NCBI GenBank assembly: GCA_963825305.1
Contig: CAWGTA010000008.1
Coordinates: 1-64,000, forward strand
DNA: 64,000 nucleotides
Source of the DNA: PSRJ01 sp963825305
Lineage (GTDB): Bacteria; Acidobacteriota; Terriglobia; Bryobacterales; Bryobacteraceae
Direction: 5' to 3'
The first letter of the stretch is position 1; each line of letters opens with the position of its first letter. The notes under the pieces are model-generated. The model was not told the origin of the DNA. It did not search any database and was given only the letters and a program-made list of their open reading frames with translations. This document shows positions 1-10,959 of the stretch, piece by piece. The translations under genes were made by a program, and so were the position numbers.

Positions 1-3000
1 CGACGCACTGATCAAGGAAATTTTGACCAATGTCCGGCGGTCGGTTGAGGTCGTGGCCGCCGACCTCGACGCCTGCCCAGAGGTCCATGAAACGCCGTCC
101 GTAACTTCAGACGCATTACCTCCAGTCAAGGCGGAGGATGCGGCTATGCTCATGTACAGTTCTGGGAGCACAGGACAACCGAAGGGAGCAATTCACACAA
201 ACCGATCCGTTTTTGCTCATGGAAGGAATTCGGCTCTTTCGCACCAACTCACCTCCGCGGATCGGTCCCTTCTTGTTCTTCCGCTATATCACATAAACGC
301 TGAGTGCGTGACCTTAATGCCGACGCTGACCAGCGGTGGTTCAGTAGTCGTTCCTCACGGCTTTGTTGTCAGCGAGTTTTGGAATTGGTTGGACGACTAT
401 CACTGCACTTGGTCAGCCGTGGTGCCGACAATTATCTCGCAACTCCTGGACTGGAAGGACCCAAAAGCGGAAAGCCGGGCGGCCGCCTTCCAGCGCATAC
501 GCTTTTTGCGTACTTCTTCCGCACCGCTTTCGCCGTCTTTGCACCGTGAATTCCTCGACAAATTCAAGTTGCTCCTTATCCAGGCGATGGGGTCATCGGA
601 AGCGGGCAATGTTTTTTCAAATCCATTGCCGCCCGGCAAGAACAAGATCGGATCACCGGGTTTACCGTGGGGTTTTGAGACAAAGATCATCGATCGCCGA
701 GGGTGCTGAATTGCCGGTTGGAGAGCCGGGCGAGGTCTTACTTCGCGGCGATGGGATGATGCAAGGCTATCACAAGGACCCGGCAGGAACGGCTGCGGCG
801 CTCGACGCTGGACGGTTGGCTCCACACCGGCGACCTCGCCTATCGGGATGAGGACGGTTACTTCTTCGTCGTTGGCCGCTCGAAGGAATTGATTATAAAA
901 GGCGGAATGAACATCGCTCCCAAACAGATAGATGAAATTCTGGAAAGCGCATCCGGCGGTATTGGAGGCGGCGGCGGTAGGGGTTCCTGACCGGTATCTC
1001 GGCGAGGACGTGGTCGCGTTCGCCGTTTTGCGGGACGGTATGAGCTGCGATGAACGCGAGCTGCTCAGTCTTTGCGAGAAGCCATCTGGGGCACTTTAAA
1101 ACGCCGACACGCATTCATTTTGTTAAAGACTTGCCGAAAGGCCCTTCGGGCAAAGTCCAGCGGCTTAAGTTGGAGGAGGACGCGGCGCAACGTTCCGTTT
1201 CTGCGTCGGGCTTGAGCGAGGCAGCGGGTCGCGGCGACGGAGACGCTTCGCGCGACTGTCTCGGTGATGCCGTCAACGCCGATCGAGCAAATAATCGCCG
1301 AGACGTGGGCGAAGATCCTCACGCAGCCACAAATTGACGTGCATAGTAATTTTTTCTCACTGGGTGGCCACTCGCTGCTGGCCATCCAATGCTTGTCGTT
1401 GCTGCGCGAGAAAATTCCGATTGCGCTATCCCTATCGGACTTCTTCGAAAACTCAACCGTCGCTCAGCAAGCGGCCTTGATCCGAAAACGCTTACGTGGC
1501 GACGATCTTTCTTCCACCGAATTCGACTGTGGCCTGGGAAAAAGAGCTGCTGCAGAAGGTCGGCCCCCCTACTGTCGATGAGGCAATTCCGCCCGAGACC
1601 GCTCGCTCCCATGTCCGCTCAGTCCCAACCAGATGCGGATCTGGTTTATGGAACAGCTGAATGCCGGAGAGCCGGTTTATAACGAGTCTGAGGCGGTGCG
1701 GCTTCGGGGAGCATTGAACGTCGACTTGGTAGAGAAGGCGCTGAACGTCATCGTCGCTCGGCATGAAATTTTGCGAACCACTATTCAGGCCGCCGGCGAT
1801 GAACTCATCGACTGTTGTCCACGAGAGTTGGCCATTGCGGCTCAAGCAAATAGACTTGAGTTCGCTGCCGCCGGCGCAGCGCGAAGCGGAAGTTGATCGT
1901 TTGTTGATTGACGAGCCGCGGCTCCCATACCATCTCGAAGCCGAGCCTGGGATTCGCGTCACCTTGCTTCGGCTGGGACCGGCGGAACATGTGTTGATTG
2001 TGATGATGCATCACATCATTTGCGACTGGTCGTCGGTGGGCGTGTTGTGGCGAGAGCTGTCGGCTTTGTATCGCGCCGGTCGCGGCGGCCAGCCGCTCGA
2101 GTTGCCTGCGTTATCAATCCAACATGGCGATTACGCGGTCTGGCACCAACAACAGATGACCGCGGGCGGAATTAGCCAAAGACTTGGCGTACTGGGAGGA
2201 AAACCTACGCGGCGCACCCGCGCTGCTTGATCTGCCGACGGATAATCCCCGCCATCCACATACGATGTCCTATCGGGGTGCCCGGCAACGCTTCCAGATT
2301 CCGTCAACATTAGCACTAGCTCTGCGAGATTGCAGCCGACGGGAACGAGGTCAGCTTATTTACTTTTTTCACCGCGGCACTGAACACCTTGCTCTATCGC
2401 TACACCAGGCAAGAGGACATCCTGCTGGGAATTCCATTGGCCGATCGAGATCGCCCGGAGCTTCAATCGATGATCGGCTTTCTTCTGCACACTCATGTGC
2501 TACGAACGCATGTTTCCGGAGGTCTGAGCTTCAGGGAACTGTTAGCTCGAGTGCAAAAAGGGGTGCTTGATCTTTACACCCATCGCTCTCCTCCCTTTGA
2601 CAAGGTGGTAAGCAGAGTCCAGCCCGAGCGAAACTTGAGTTACTCGCCGCTTTTCCAAGTGATGATCAACTGGCGTGATCGCGATCAGCTATTGTCATTC
2701 ATCGGGCTGGATGGGATCGAGGTCGAAATCGCTCCTGGCCGAGAGCAGAACCTCCAAGTTTGACCTGACACTGATGCTAACCGATGGCGGGGACGAGATC
2801 TGGCTTGAAGTGGAATATAATACCGATCTGTTTGATGAGGCCCGCATCGAGCGCATGTTCGGACATCTGTGCGCGCTATTGGATGGCGCGGTTACAAATC
2901 CCGAACGACAAGTCGCAGAATTGCCGCTGCTGACAAGTGCCGAGCGACATCAACTTTTTGACGGAGTGGAACGCGGTTCCGGCCGAGACAGTCCAATGAT

Positions 3001-5667
3001 GATTCATCAATTGTTCGAGACGACAAGTCGAGCGGACACCCGACGCGGTCGCTGTGGTGTTTGAAGAGAGTAGGCTGACTTACCGCGAGCTCGATCGGCT
3101 TGCCGATGGGCTCGCGATCACAGCTGCGCGCGCTGGGCGTCGGACCGAACGTCTTGGTGGCGCTGTTTCTTGAGCGTTCGCTCGAGATGGTGGTAGGCAT
3201 GCTGGGCGTCCTGAAGGCCGGCGGGGCCTATGTTCCGCTGGATCCAATCCATCCCGACCCAAAGGCTCGCCTATATGCTTGCAGATGCGCAGCCGGCAGT
3301 GCTGGTGACGCATCGGCGGTTGCAGTCGAGACTGCCGCCACATCGCTCACGTGTGGTCGTGATCGACGCCGGCGAGTCGCCGGCAGCGCGAGCCGGACGC
3401 AGGCGACGGCTCCTAAGAACGAACGCACGCCCGAGCGATCTCGCATATGTCATCTACACGTCGGGCTCAACCGGCAAGCCCAAAGGGGTCGAAATCGAAC
3501 ATCGTTCGGTAGTCAATATGCTTGCATCGATGCAGCGCCGGCCGGGTCTTGACGCTGGCGACACGATGCTCGCCATAACCACGCTGACTTTCGATATCGC
3601 TGTATTGGAGATATTTCTGCCGCTGGTGTGTGGGGCGTGCGTCGTCATCGCTCCAAGCGAAACCGTTAGCGACGGTTGGGCGTTGGCCGAGGCTCATCGA
3701 CCGGAGCGGTGCGACGCATTTTGCAAGCGACGCCCAGCACTCTGCGAATGCTTCTGGATGCGGGCTGGCGCGGCAATACATCGCTTGAAGATCCTCTGTG
3801 GAGGTGAATCCTGGACGGCTGATCTCGCGAAGCAGGTACTGACGCGCTGCGCTTCGCTCTGGAACATGTATGGGCCGACCGAGACCACCGTATGGTCGGC
3901 ATGTAGCCAGGGTCGAAGCCGACCGACCCATTGTGATCGGATCGCCGATCGCCAATACACGGCTTTACGTGCTGGATGAGGCGCTCCAGCTGGTCCCAGT
4001 TGGTGTGCCCGGCGAGCTTTACATCGGCGGCGACGGGTTGGCGCGGGGGTACCTGCATCAGCCAGAGCTCACGGGCGAACGTTTTATGCCCGATCCGTTC
4101 AGTGGGAAGCTCAATGCGCGAATGTATCGCACCGGCGACTCAGTGCGCCGATTGCCCGACGGCACGATCGAATTTCTCGGTCGTCTCGATCATCAAGTAA
4201 AGATCCGCGGACACCGCATCGAGCTGGGCGAAATCGAAGCTGCGCTCGAACGTCATCCGGACGTGAAGCAATGCGTGCTCATTGCTTCTGAGGGCGTACA
4301 CGGCGACCGTCGCCTCGTCGCCTACTTCGTCCCTGCAGCCGGTTCGGCCGTTTCCACGGGCGAACTGCGTCACCTGCTGTCCGAGACACTTCCGGCTTAC
4401 ATGATTCCCGCAGCCTTCGTGTCTCTCTCCTCATTCCCGCTTACGCCAAGCGGTAAGCTCGACCGTAAAGCATTGCCGTCACCGGACGTGTCGACACAAA
4501 AATCAGATGTCGCCCCCCTTGCGCCGCGCACGCCGACCGAGGAGGCTCTGGCGCGGATCTGGCGCGAGATGCTCAAACTCAAGCAGGTCGGCTTGCGCGA
4601 CAACTTCTTTGAGGTGGGAGGCTACTCGCTGCTTGCAACGCGCGTCGTTGGCGAAATCAACAAGACGCTCAAGGTTCATCTGAACATTCCAACATTTTTC
4701 CGGAACCCAACTATCGAACAGCTCGCGAGAGTCGTTGAGCAGAAGCATCATGTCCGACCCAAGCCCCAGGTGGTGCAGCTTCAATCGGGGCGTATTGGTC
4801 TGCCGCTCTATTTCATCGGCACCGCGCCTACCTGAATATCGGGTCGCGCAATTGATCGGTGAGGATCGCGCTATTTTTGCGCTCGACGTGCCATTGCCGG
4901 TAGAATGGAGTAACGCGATCGCAGCCGGGGATCGGGCGGCGCTGCCGACCTTCGAACAACTCGGCGCGCTCTACGGCGATATGCTACATGCGCATGCCGG
5001 ATTGTCACCCTGCGTGGTGGTGGGATGTTACGCCGGCGGCAGGATAGCATTCGAAGCAGCGCGCGCGCTGCAGCGTGCCGGGGGCAACGTCGCGCTGGTT
5101 CTTCTCATTGACGCGTCCATGTGGAGTGGGCTAATCCGCGGACCGGCTTGGCAGAGCTTATTATGGATTTGGGGTGCTGCAACTGTGACGGCTCACGACG
5201 CGCCTTACTTGGATAGATTGAAGGCATTGCTGAGCAATTCTGGTCGTTTGCTTCGGTGGCTGCTCGCGCGGATACCCGGAGTGGTAAAGAGCCGCATCGT
5301 GCGCAAATCTTCCTCTCGCCTGGACGATAAAGAGGGTGTGCCTTTCAAGCCTACGGTCACAAATCAGTTCCTTCGCTCCGCAGGGAAGTCATTTCGCCCG
5401 CGTCCGCTGGATGCGTCGGGGGTGCTAATTCGTGCGGAGTTTCCGGGCGAGGAAATACTGCCTGGCTACGATTTTACCAATGGATGGCGCGGCCTCTTCG
5501 CACGGGGCCTCGAGATCGTCCAAGCAACCGGAGATCATGTTTCGATGGTGGCCGATGAGAACGCCGCGACATTTAGACGGCAGATCAATGCGGTGCTCGA
5601 CCGGTATGACGACGACAAAGAAGAAGGAGGACGGCGTGTCGCAGGGCGAAATGCCGTCCGCGGATGA
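1..5667 (+). pseudogene. Frameshifted two-module nonribosomal peptide synthetase (A-T-C-A-T-TE), 5' end outside window
   Basis: Translated pieces in changing frames line up as one NRPS. First comes an acyl-ligase-like adenylation domain (SSGSTGQPKG near 160-190, then GRSKELIIKGGMNI near 880) and a carrier with LGGHSLL near 1361-1380. A condensation domain follows (MHHIICDW near 2005-2030, so Trp follows the HHxxxD core where Gly is usual). The second adenylation domain shows YTSGSTGKPKG (3453-3486), NMYGPTETT (about 3863), YRTGD (about 4126) and PSGKLDRKAL (about 4450). A second carrier has VGGYSLL (about 4615), and a thioesterase-like domain ends the gene. At least a dozen frame changes are needed, e.g. 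near 705, 820, 950, 1810, 2170, 2755, 3105, 3250, 3690, 3910 and 4830. Both carrier serines are present. The breaks are indels rather than point stops, so real decay and poor base calling are both possible. Product unknown; the neighbouring exopolysaccharide genes give no clear hint. Confidence 0.85.
4770..5667 (+). other. C-terminal thioesterase-like domain of the NRPS, nucleophile Ser replaced by Tyr
   Basis: After the second carrier the reading frame shifts near 4830 and stays open to 5667. The fold follows the alpha/beta-hydrolase thioesterases that release NRPS products: a nucleophile-elbow segment (VVVGCYAGGRIAFEAARAL, residues encoded about 5014-5070), a long lid region, and a C-terminal GDHVSMV that should carry the catalytic His. 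In the family the elbow is GxSxGG; here it reads GCYAGG, and codon 5029-5031 is TAC (Tyr). The elbow therefore lacks the Ser, although the preceding residue is Cys. It is the longest uninterrupted stretch at the 3' end of this NRPS. It could be a dead domain in a decaying gene or a natural non-hydrolytic variant. The freestanding hydrolase at 11705-12532 keeps its Ser. Confidence 0.7.
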
Positions 5668-5699
5668 GAACGTTGAAGCCGGGCAAATCCTACCGATTT

Positions 5700-5890
5700 A
5701 GACCGCAAACCTGTCGCCGTCCTTCCGCTCCACCGTGCAGAAGACACCGTCCAGCGGTTCGCAACTGGCCGGGTCGATCCCCGCGGGAAAAAGCTGCCGA
5801 GCAAACCAGGGGGCGATTTGCAGGCGCCGTGGCCGCAAAATGAGCTGCGGGATAACTCCATCGAAAACGCGATTTTCCGTGCAAATTGCT
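5700..5890 (-). other. Possible 3' remnant of an unidentified gene
   Basis: The minus strand between about 5890 and 5700 has a roughly 60-codon open stretch without a start codon, containing the peptide FDGVIPQLILRPRRLQIAPW and ending at a TAA near 5701. It reads like the end of a real protein, but a TGA lies just upstream in the same frame and no family was recognised. It sits between the NRPS and UDP-glucose dehydrogenase, in an area where neighbouring genes are broken, so I regard it as a likely gene fragment only. Nothing else is seen between 5668 and 6021. Confidence 0.2.
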
Positions 5891-6021
5891 CGTTTTCAGT
5901 TTTTAGCTCGGGGTGCGGAAGTGCGGCCGCCGTCCAGCGTGAAATGATCTGAAGATTGTATCCAACGGGCCTGACGGCGGATCGCAACTTGCCGCGCAGC
6001 GCTACAATGTCTCAATTCGTA

Positions 6022-7410
6022 CTATAGGCTCGAGGCCTTTTCTGCCGACTTTGCTAGTGAAGCCAGCCCATCGAACGACGCAGTGTTCGCTATGGCTGGT
6101 GCTGCCAATGACCGTCCGACACCGGTGTAGGTAAACCCGTACCGATGCATTTCTTCAGGCCTATAGATATTCCGGAGATCGACCACGACAGGGCAATCCA
6201 TTAGGTCGCGCAAGCGCTGAAGATCAAGCGCACGAAACTGCTCCCATTCGGTCGCTATGACAAGCGCATCGGCAGATTCCGCACAATCATAGGCATTATC
6301 GCAATAGATTACATCACTCAATAGGTCCTGGGCTCTACCCATACCCGCTGGGTCGAAGGCGCGAACCTGAGCACCCATATCCTGCAGCGCGGTGATCAAA
6401 GCAAGCGAGGGAGCCTCGCGCATGTCGTCAGTATTGGGCTTAAACGTGAGGCCGAGCACCGCGACGGTTTTACCGCGGAGCGTTCCATTAAACACGGCAG
6501 ACACCTTACGGGCCATAGCGCGCTTTCTCGTGTCGTTAGTCGCAGCCACGGCTTCGAGAATGCGCAAAGGTACGTCATGGTCCTGAGCGGTCTTAATTAG
6601 AGCGCGCAAATCCTTGGGAAAGCACGAGCCACCAAAGCCGGGTCCGGCATGCAGGAATTTAGAGCCGATACGGTTGTCGAGACCTATACCGTGCGCAACC
6701 TCTTGCACGTCAGCGCCGACCTTTTCACAGAGATCGGCCATTTCGTTGATGAAGGTAATCTTGGTCGCCAGGAAAGCGTTGGCAGCATATTTTATTAGCT
6801 CTGCCGTCCGCCTGCTGGTGAAAAGCATTGGTGCCTGGTTTAGGTTCAGCGGGCGGTAGATTTCGGTCATAGCTTTTTTGGCCCGTTCGTCGTTAGTTCC
6901 GATTACGATACGATCCGGGTGTTTGAAATCGTGGATCGCTGCGCCCTCGCGTAAAAATTCTGGATTTGACACCACGACAACATCAGCGTCTGGGCGAGCC
7001 TCGCGGATAATGCGCTCCACCTCGTCGCCAGTCCCGACAGGCACGGTTGATTTGGTCACAACAACTGTGAACCCTTCGACGAGCGGCGCGATTTCGCGGG
7101 CCGCGTCAAAGACATGAGAAAGATCGGCATGACCATCCCCGCGCCGCGATGGCGTACCAACCGCTATGAAAATCACATCACTGGCACGGACGGGCTCTTC
7201 AATCGCCGTCGCAAACGACAGCCTTCCCTGCCCGACATTCGCGCGCAGCAAATCGTGCAGGCCGGGCTCGTAAATTGGAACTTCGCCACGCCGAAGCCCT
7301 GCAATCTTTGCGGAATCCCTGTCAACGCAGATTACATCGTGCCCAAATTCCGCGAAACAAGCTCCGGAAATGAGGCCAACGTAGCCAGTACCAATCATTG
7401 TCACGCGCAT
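6022..7410 (-). CDS. ugd: UDP-glucose 6-dehydrogenase
   Basis: This enzyme oxidises UDP-glucose to UDP-glucuronate with two NAD+, supplying acidic sugar for exopolysaccharide. The 462-residue protein has the usual family length. It starts MRVTMIGTGYVGLISG, the Rossmann glycine motif, and later shows the active-site cysteine motif GPGFGGSCFPKDL around residue 260. The central helix and the C-terminal UDP-binding half (GLTFKPNTDDMREAPS) follow. It lies upstream of nothing on its own strand for 175 bp but belongs with the adjacent Wzc-type kinase gene (7585-9912, same strand). UDP-glucuronate is the substrate of the UDP-glucuronate decarboxylase whose pseudogene lies at 16747-17494, so this strain may have lost the UDP-xylose branch. 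The frame is intact and the start has no competing upstream candidate. Confidence 0.95.
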   Translation of the reverse strand: MRVTMIGTGYVGLISGACFAEFGHDVICVDRDSAKIAGLRRGEVPIYEPGLHDLLRANVGQGRLSFATAIEEPVRASDVIFIAVGTPSRRGDGHADLSHVFDAAREIAPLVEGFTVVVTKSTVPVGTGDEVERIIREARPDADVVVVSNPEFLREGAAIHDFKHPDRIVIGTNDERAKKAMTEIYRPLNLNQAPMLFTSRRTAELIKYAANAFLATKITFINEMADLCEKVGADVQEVAHGIGLDNRIGSKFLHAGPGFGGSCFPKDLRALIKTAQDHDVPLRILEAVAATNDTRKRAMARKVSAVFNGTLRGKTVAVLGLTFKPNTDDMREAPSLALITALQDMGAQVRAFDPAGMGRAQDLLSDVIYCDNAYDCAESADALVIATEWEQFRALDLQRLRDLMDCPVVVDLRNIYRPEEMHRYGFTYTGVGRSLAAPAIANTASFDGLASLAKSAEKASSL

Positions 7411-7584
7411 CGCAAACTACCCCTGATTCACCCGTGCATCCCTTACTAAGCGCGCGAATGTCATTGCTTATCGCGCCAATGCCGGTGTTGTGAAACACAA
7501 TCCCTCGACCAATATCTCGCCTACAGTTAGCGACAAACTCGAGCGCATTCCCGTTAGTAAACTGACTATCCTAACCTCGCAGCG

Positions 7585-9912
7585 TCACTCCGTGTAATAT
7601 CCGTAACGAGCGTAATAGCTGTTATAATCATAGCGTCCAAGCCGAACCAAATCGACCTTGTTTAAAATGACCCCTATGAGATTGTCATGGACACTGCGGG
7701 CTGTGTTGAGAACGCGCTCAACGACATCGATCTTAGTTTTCCCCCACTCGACGACGAATAGGTAACAATCAAAGAGATGGGTGGCTGCGCGGACGTCAAC
7801 AACAGGCGCAAGAGGCGAGAGATCAACGATCACGTAATCGTAGCTTTCGCGCAGGCGCTCGAATAGCCGCTTCATCGCGGCCGAAGCGAGAACCTCGCTT
7901 GTGTGCGTCAGACGTGACCTTACCACCACCGGCAGAAAGGAAAGTTTGCTTAATCGATCGGACCAGATTACCTCCTCGAGACTAGCCGAGTTGGTGATGA
8001 CTTCGAGGAGTCCGACGGCCGCATTCGGTGCTAGATCTCGGCTCAAGGAACGCTTGCGCAAATCGCAGTCGACCAGGATGACCCGAGCGCCGCCATGGGA
8101 ACAAAGCTGTGCTAATGAGGCGGAGATTGTAGACTTGCCCTCATCGGGCAATGATGAAGTTACACCGATAACTTTGTTTGACTTGGTCGCACCAGTGAGA
8201 TCGGTAGTAACCTTTACGCCGCGCAGCTCCTCAGCATACTGGGAAAGCGGCGAGTCAATGACATATCGAAATAACCCCGCATTCGGCGCGATAACTCTTG
8301 CCGCGTTACTCGGCGGGATAACTCTCGCCGGGCTACGATGTGTAGCCGCTCCATTGCGGACGGTGGCATCCTCAGCGCTTGGCTCGATTATCGGGAGCAT
8401 CGCAATGCACGGTGTGTTGAGCCGGACCTCCACTTGTTTGCTAGTCCGGAAAACCCGATCGCTGATTTCACGCAACATCGCAAGTCCAAGTCCCAATCCC
8501 AAACCACCAATGGCGGCAATCGCCAAAACACGAAGAGACTTGGGAGAACTCTTCTCCGACGGGCGCGTAGCCCTGGTAATGACGCTGGCTTCGGCTATGG
8601 GAAACGATTGCTGCTGTACCAAATCGGTGTAGCGCTGCTGAAAAGTGTTAAAGAGCGTGCGGTAGTTCTGCGCAGCACCTTCAAGCTGACGTAATTGTAC
8701 TTGCGCTTCGTTCGTGGTTTGCGAGCCGGCAACAGTCGCGTCCAAGCTCTTTTGTAGCGAATTCTCGCGCGCTTTCGCTATATCGTACTCACTCTTATAG
8801 GCCGCGGCGATCTGCTTCAGCTCATCGATGATACTGCCTCGAATTTCACGCATCTGATTGCGGATGTTGACCACCGCTAAGTGATCCTTTCCAACTCGAC
8901 TTGAATAAATGGCCTCGCGCCGGGTTAATTCTAGATATTGCTGACGTAAACTTGTGATGATGGTGTTCTGCAGTGTGTCCGTGACCGTAGCGACATCGGC
9001 GGACGTCGGGTCGAGCTCATCAGCGCGCAGGATCTGCGAAAGGCGGTCGAACCGCGCCTGCGCTTGAACTGTCTCTGCCCGCGCCTTGATAAGGGCAGAA
9101 TTGAGCTCGGAAAGCTGCTGTTCGTTGATAAGATGGCCGCCGCTGTCAACGATATGGTTCTTCGTTTTATATTCGACAACCGCGTGCTCAGCAGCCGAAG
9201 CTTGGCTTCCCAGCTCATTCAAGCGCTCCTGCAGCCAAGACGTAGCCTTAGCTATGGCTTGATACTTTGCGTCCAGTTGATCAACGATAAATGTGTCCGC
9301 CACTGCATTGGCGATCTGGGCGGCGCGGGAAGGATCGGTCGATTGAAATCCGATTTCGATAGCATACGTCGTACCCACTCGGCTTACCGTGAGCGCATTC
9401 TCAAATTGGCGCAAAATGACCAGTTCACGGTCAGATTCGGTCTTGCCCTCGTTCGATGCAGAGTGAGGTGGTCGAAAGAAGTGGAATAGACGGCTTATTA
9501 CCTGATCTACCTGTCCACCATCGGATCCCAATTCGGGAACCTGGCTAAGGTGCAACTTGCTAATAATTGAGAGGGCAAAATTCTCGGACCTCAGGATCTC
9601 GATCTGGCCGTCTACCATCGCCGAACTGACGGGGTCATCACCGAGTATCGATTGCTGGAAGGTCCGCACCTTACCAGCGTCGATCATGATTCTTGCCTGA
9701 GCAGAATAGATCGGCGGCGTGGTATAAAGGTAGGCCGCAGCAACTCCAATCGTCAGTGGCAGGACGGAGAAAACGACAAGATATTGGCGACGGATGAATC
9801 CAATGGCCGTGCCGAGAAGGTCTGATAGGGAGAGCTCCGCCGAGGGCGGAACGTTATAAGGGGTTCCACCTTCCGGCTCTTGTAGCGAAGGCCATTTAAA
9901 GCCCTGAAGCAT
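7585..9912 (-). CDS. Polysaccharide co-polymerase / BY-type tyrosine autokinase (Wzc/ExoP-like)
   Basis: Inner-membrane protein that controls chain length and export of polysaccharide and phosphorylates its own C-terminal tyrosines. The 775 residues show the full family layout. A Wzz-type N-terminal domain has a membrane segment at about residues 40-62 (VFSVLPLTIGVAAAYLY). A long coiled periplasmic region with repeated Gln/Glu/Ala helices follows, then a second membrane segment (LAIAAIGGLGLGLGLAMLRE). The cytoplasmic P-loop kinase comes last, with Walker A SSLPDEGKST, Walker A' VILVDCDLRKRS and Walker B YVIVDLSPLAP. The C-terminus is a tyrosine cluster (YDYNSYYARYGYY), the usual autophosphorylation tail. 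A GNVR-like polysaccharide motif precedes the second membrane helix. No Wza-type outer-membrane exporter or Wzx/Wzy is found in this window. Confidence 0.93.
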   Translation of the reverse strand: MLQGFKWPSLQEPEGGTPYNVPPSAELSLSDLLGTAIGFIRRQYLVVFSVLPLTIGVAAAYLYTTPPIYSAQARIMIDAGKVRTFQQSILGDDPVSSAMVDGQIEILRSENFALSIISKLHLSQVPELGSDGGQVDQVISRLFHFFRPPHSASNEGKTESDRELVILRQFENALTVSRVGTTYAIEIGFQSTDPSRAAQIANAVADTFIVDQLDAKYQAIAKATSWLQERLNELGSQASAAEHAVVEYKTKNHIVDSGGHLINEQQLSELNSALIKARAETVQAQARFDRLSQILRADELDPTSADVATVTDTLQNTIITSLRQQYLELTRREAIYSSRVGKDHLAVVNIRNQMREIRGSIIDELKQIAAAYKSEYDIAKARENSLQKSLDATVAGSQTTNEAQVQLRQLEGAAQNYRTLFNTFQQRYTDLVQQQSFPIAEASVITRATRPSEKSSPKSLRVLAIAAIGGLGLGLGLAMLREISDRVFRTSKQVEVRLNTPCIAMLPIIEPSAEDATVRNGAATHRSPARVIPPSNAARVIAPNAGLFRYVIDSPLSQYAEELRGVKVTTDLTGATKSNKVIGVTSSLPDEGKSTISASLAQLCSHGGARVILVDCDLRKRSLSRDLAPNAAVGLLEVITNSASLEEVIWSDRLSKLSFLPVVVRSRLTHTSEVLASAAMKRLFERLRESYDYVIVDLSPLAPVVDVRAATHLFDCYLFVVEWGKTKIDVVERVLNTARSVHDNLIGVILNKVDLVRLGRYDYNSYYARYGYYTE

Positions 9913-10453
9913 GAGGTTCCTTTAAATCCTGCCGTTCGAGAAAGTCGGCGGAATCCGCTGTCGGAGAGGTTTCCCTTGGGAAGGTCAGTTCCGTCAGCCC
10001 CTTGAATACAAGGGATATTTGGCCACTTTTAGCCCAAAGAGCACCCTGCTCCCAACTCCGGCAGGAGTGAAGATAGAACGGATGCAAGAATTGTTCCTAG
10101 CATAGTACAGGAACAACGCTCAAGACGACGTAGGGCGAACGGGGCATACATCCGGGAATGAAGTATTGTTACGGTGAATTCGAAAGCGACGGATTCGTGA
10201 AAATGAGGCAAAGCTCGGCGGAGAGCGACATTATCCGAGTTCCGGACGCGCCCAAATGGCATCGGAAAGAGCTTTTACGAACGTGGAAGCAATATACATC
10301 TACGTGACCAACGGCGATCAGCGCGGGCAGGCCGCAAAGAGGTAACGTAAAGCCCTAGGAATTGTTTCCGGATTTGCCAAGTCGGCGTCGAGCACGTCGA
10401 GCCGCCGCGAAGCGGCCAAACTCGATCAGGTTAGTCTTGTTTGGGAGAAGCGG
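9913..10453. other. Non-coding stretch upstream of the tyrosine kinase gene
   Basis: About 540 bases between the kinase start and the IS256 remnant contain no convincing gene on either strand. It presumably holds the promoter of the kinase and ugd genes, but I could not place a promoter with confidence. Confidence 0.4.
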
Positions 10454-10959
10454 CTAGGAGTACCCCGCCAAGCACTTGCAGCGCATCCAGAATCTTCCCA
10501 GTAGCGAGCGCGACCGGTGGCCGTGGCGGTGACCGGCGACACCCACCATCTTCTCCGATGCCTTGCGCGACGGTGTGGCGCGCCGGACATAGCGGCAGCG
10601 CCCGAGCACCTCATCAAGTTCGGCTTCGAGCTGCGAGCCTATCAGCGCCGCACGCTTGCCGCCGATGCCCCGATCGCCGGCTGCTACTCGCCGGCACCAA
10701 CACCCGCCGTGTGCGCCGCGCCCTTGGCGCCCTGTTCGGCGGCGCGGTTGGCAGGACACGGTAGCCGGGTGTGGCGCAAGGTGAAGAGCGACTGGGAGGC
10801 GTGGAATGCCCGCTCGCTGGCGGACGAACCGATTGTCCGGCTCATTCTCGATGGCACCGTGGGCATGGCTTGCAAGAATTCGCGTGCGCGATCCCGAAGA
10901 CCGGCTTCGACTGGGTCGAACCAACTGTCGAAAAGCTCCGCCGTCGCCTCGGTTTCCAC
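10454..10959. mobile_element. IS256-family (mutator-type) transposase remnant with an internal inversion
   Basis: Fragments of one transposase are read from both strands. The minus strand from 10959 to about 10864 encodes its N-terminus (ELFDSWFDPVEAGLRDRARE). The plus strand from about 10630 to 10860 encodes a more central part in two frames (AYQRRTLAADAPIAGCY, LAGTNTRRVRRALGALFGG, VKSDWEAWNARSLADEPI, then LILDGTV). The minus strand from about 10630 to 10454 then resumes N-terminal sequence (LEAELDEVLGRCRYVRR, GHRHGHRSRSLLGRF). In an intact IS256 transposase all these occur on one strand, in the order N-term, GHRHGHRSR, AYQRRT, LILDGT. The catalytic C-terminal half is absent. This is a dead element altered by a local inversion of roughly 230 bp. 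No terminal inverted repeats were identified. Confidence 0.75.

Noticed and set aside
5535..5987. 150-codon minus-strand frame near the NRPS end
   Set aside because: It runs across the NRPS thioesterase 3' end and has Arg/Ser/Pro-rich antisense composition; a different frame in the same place reads more like protein and is reported as a weak remnant.
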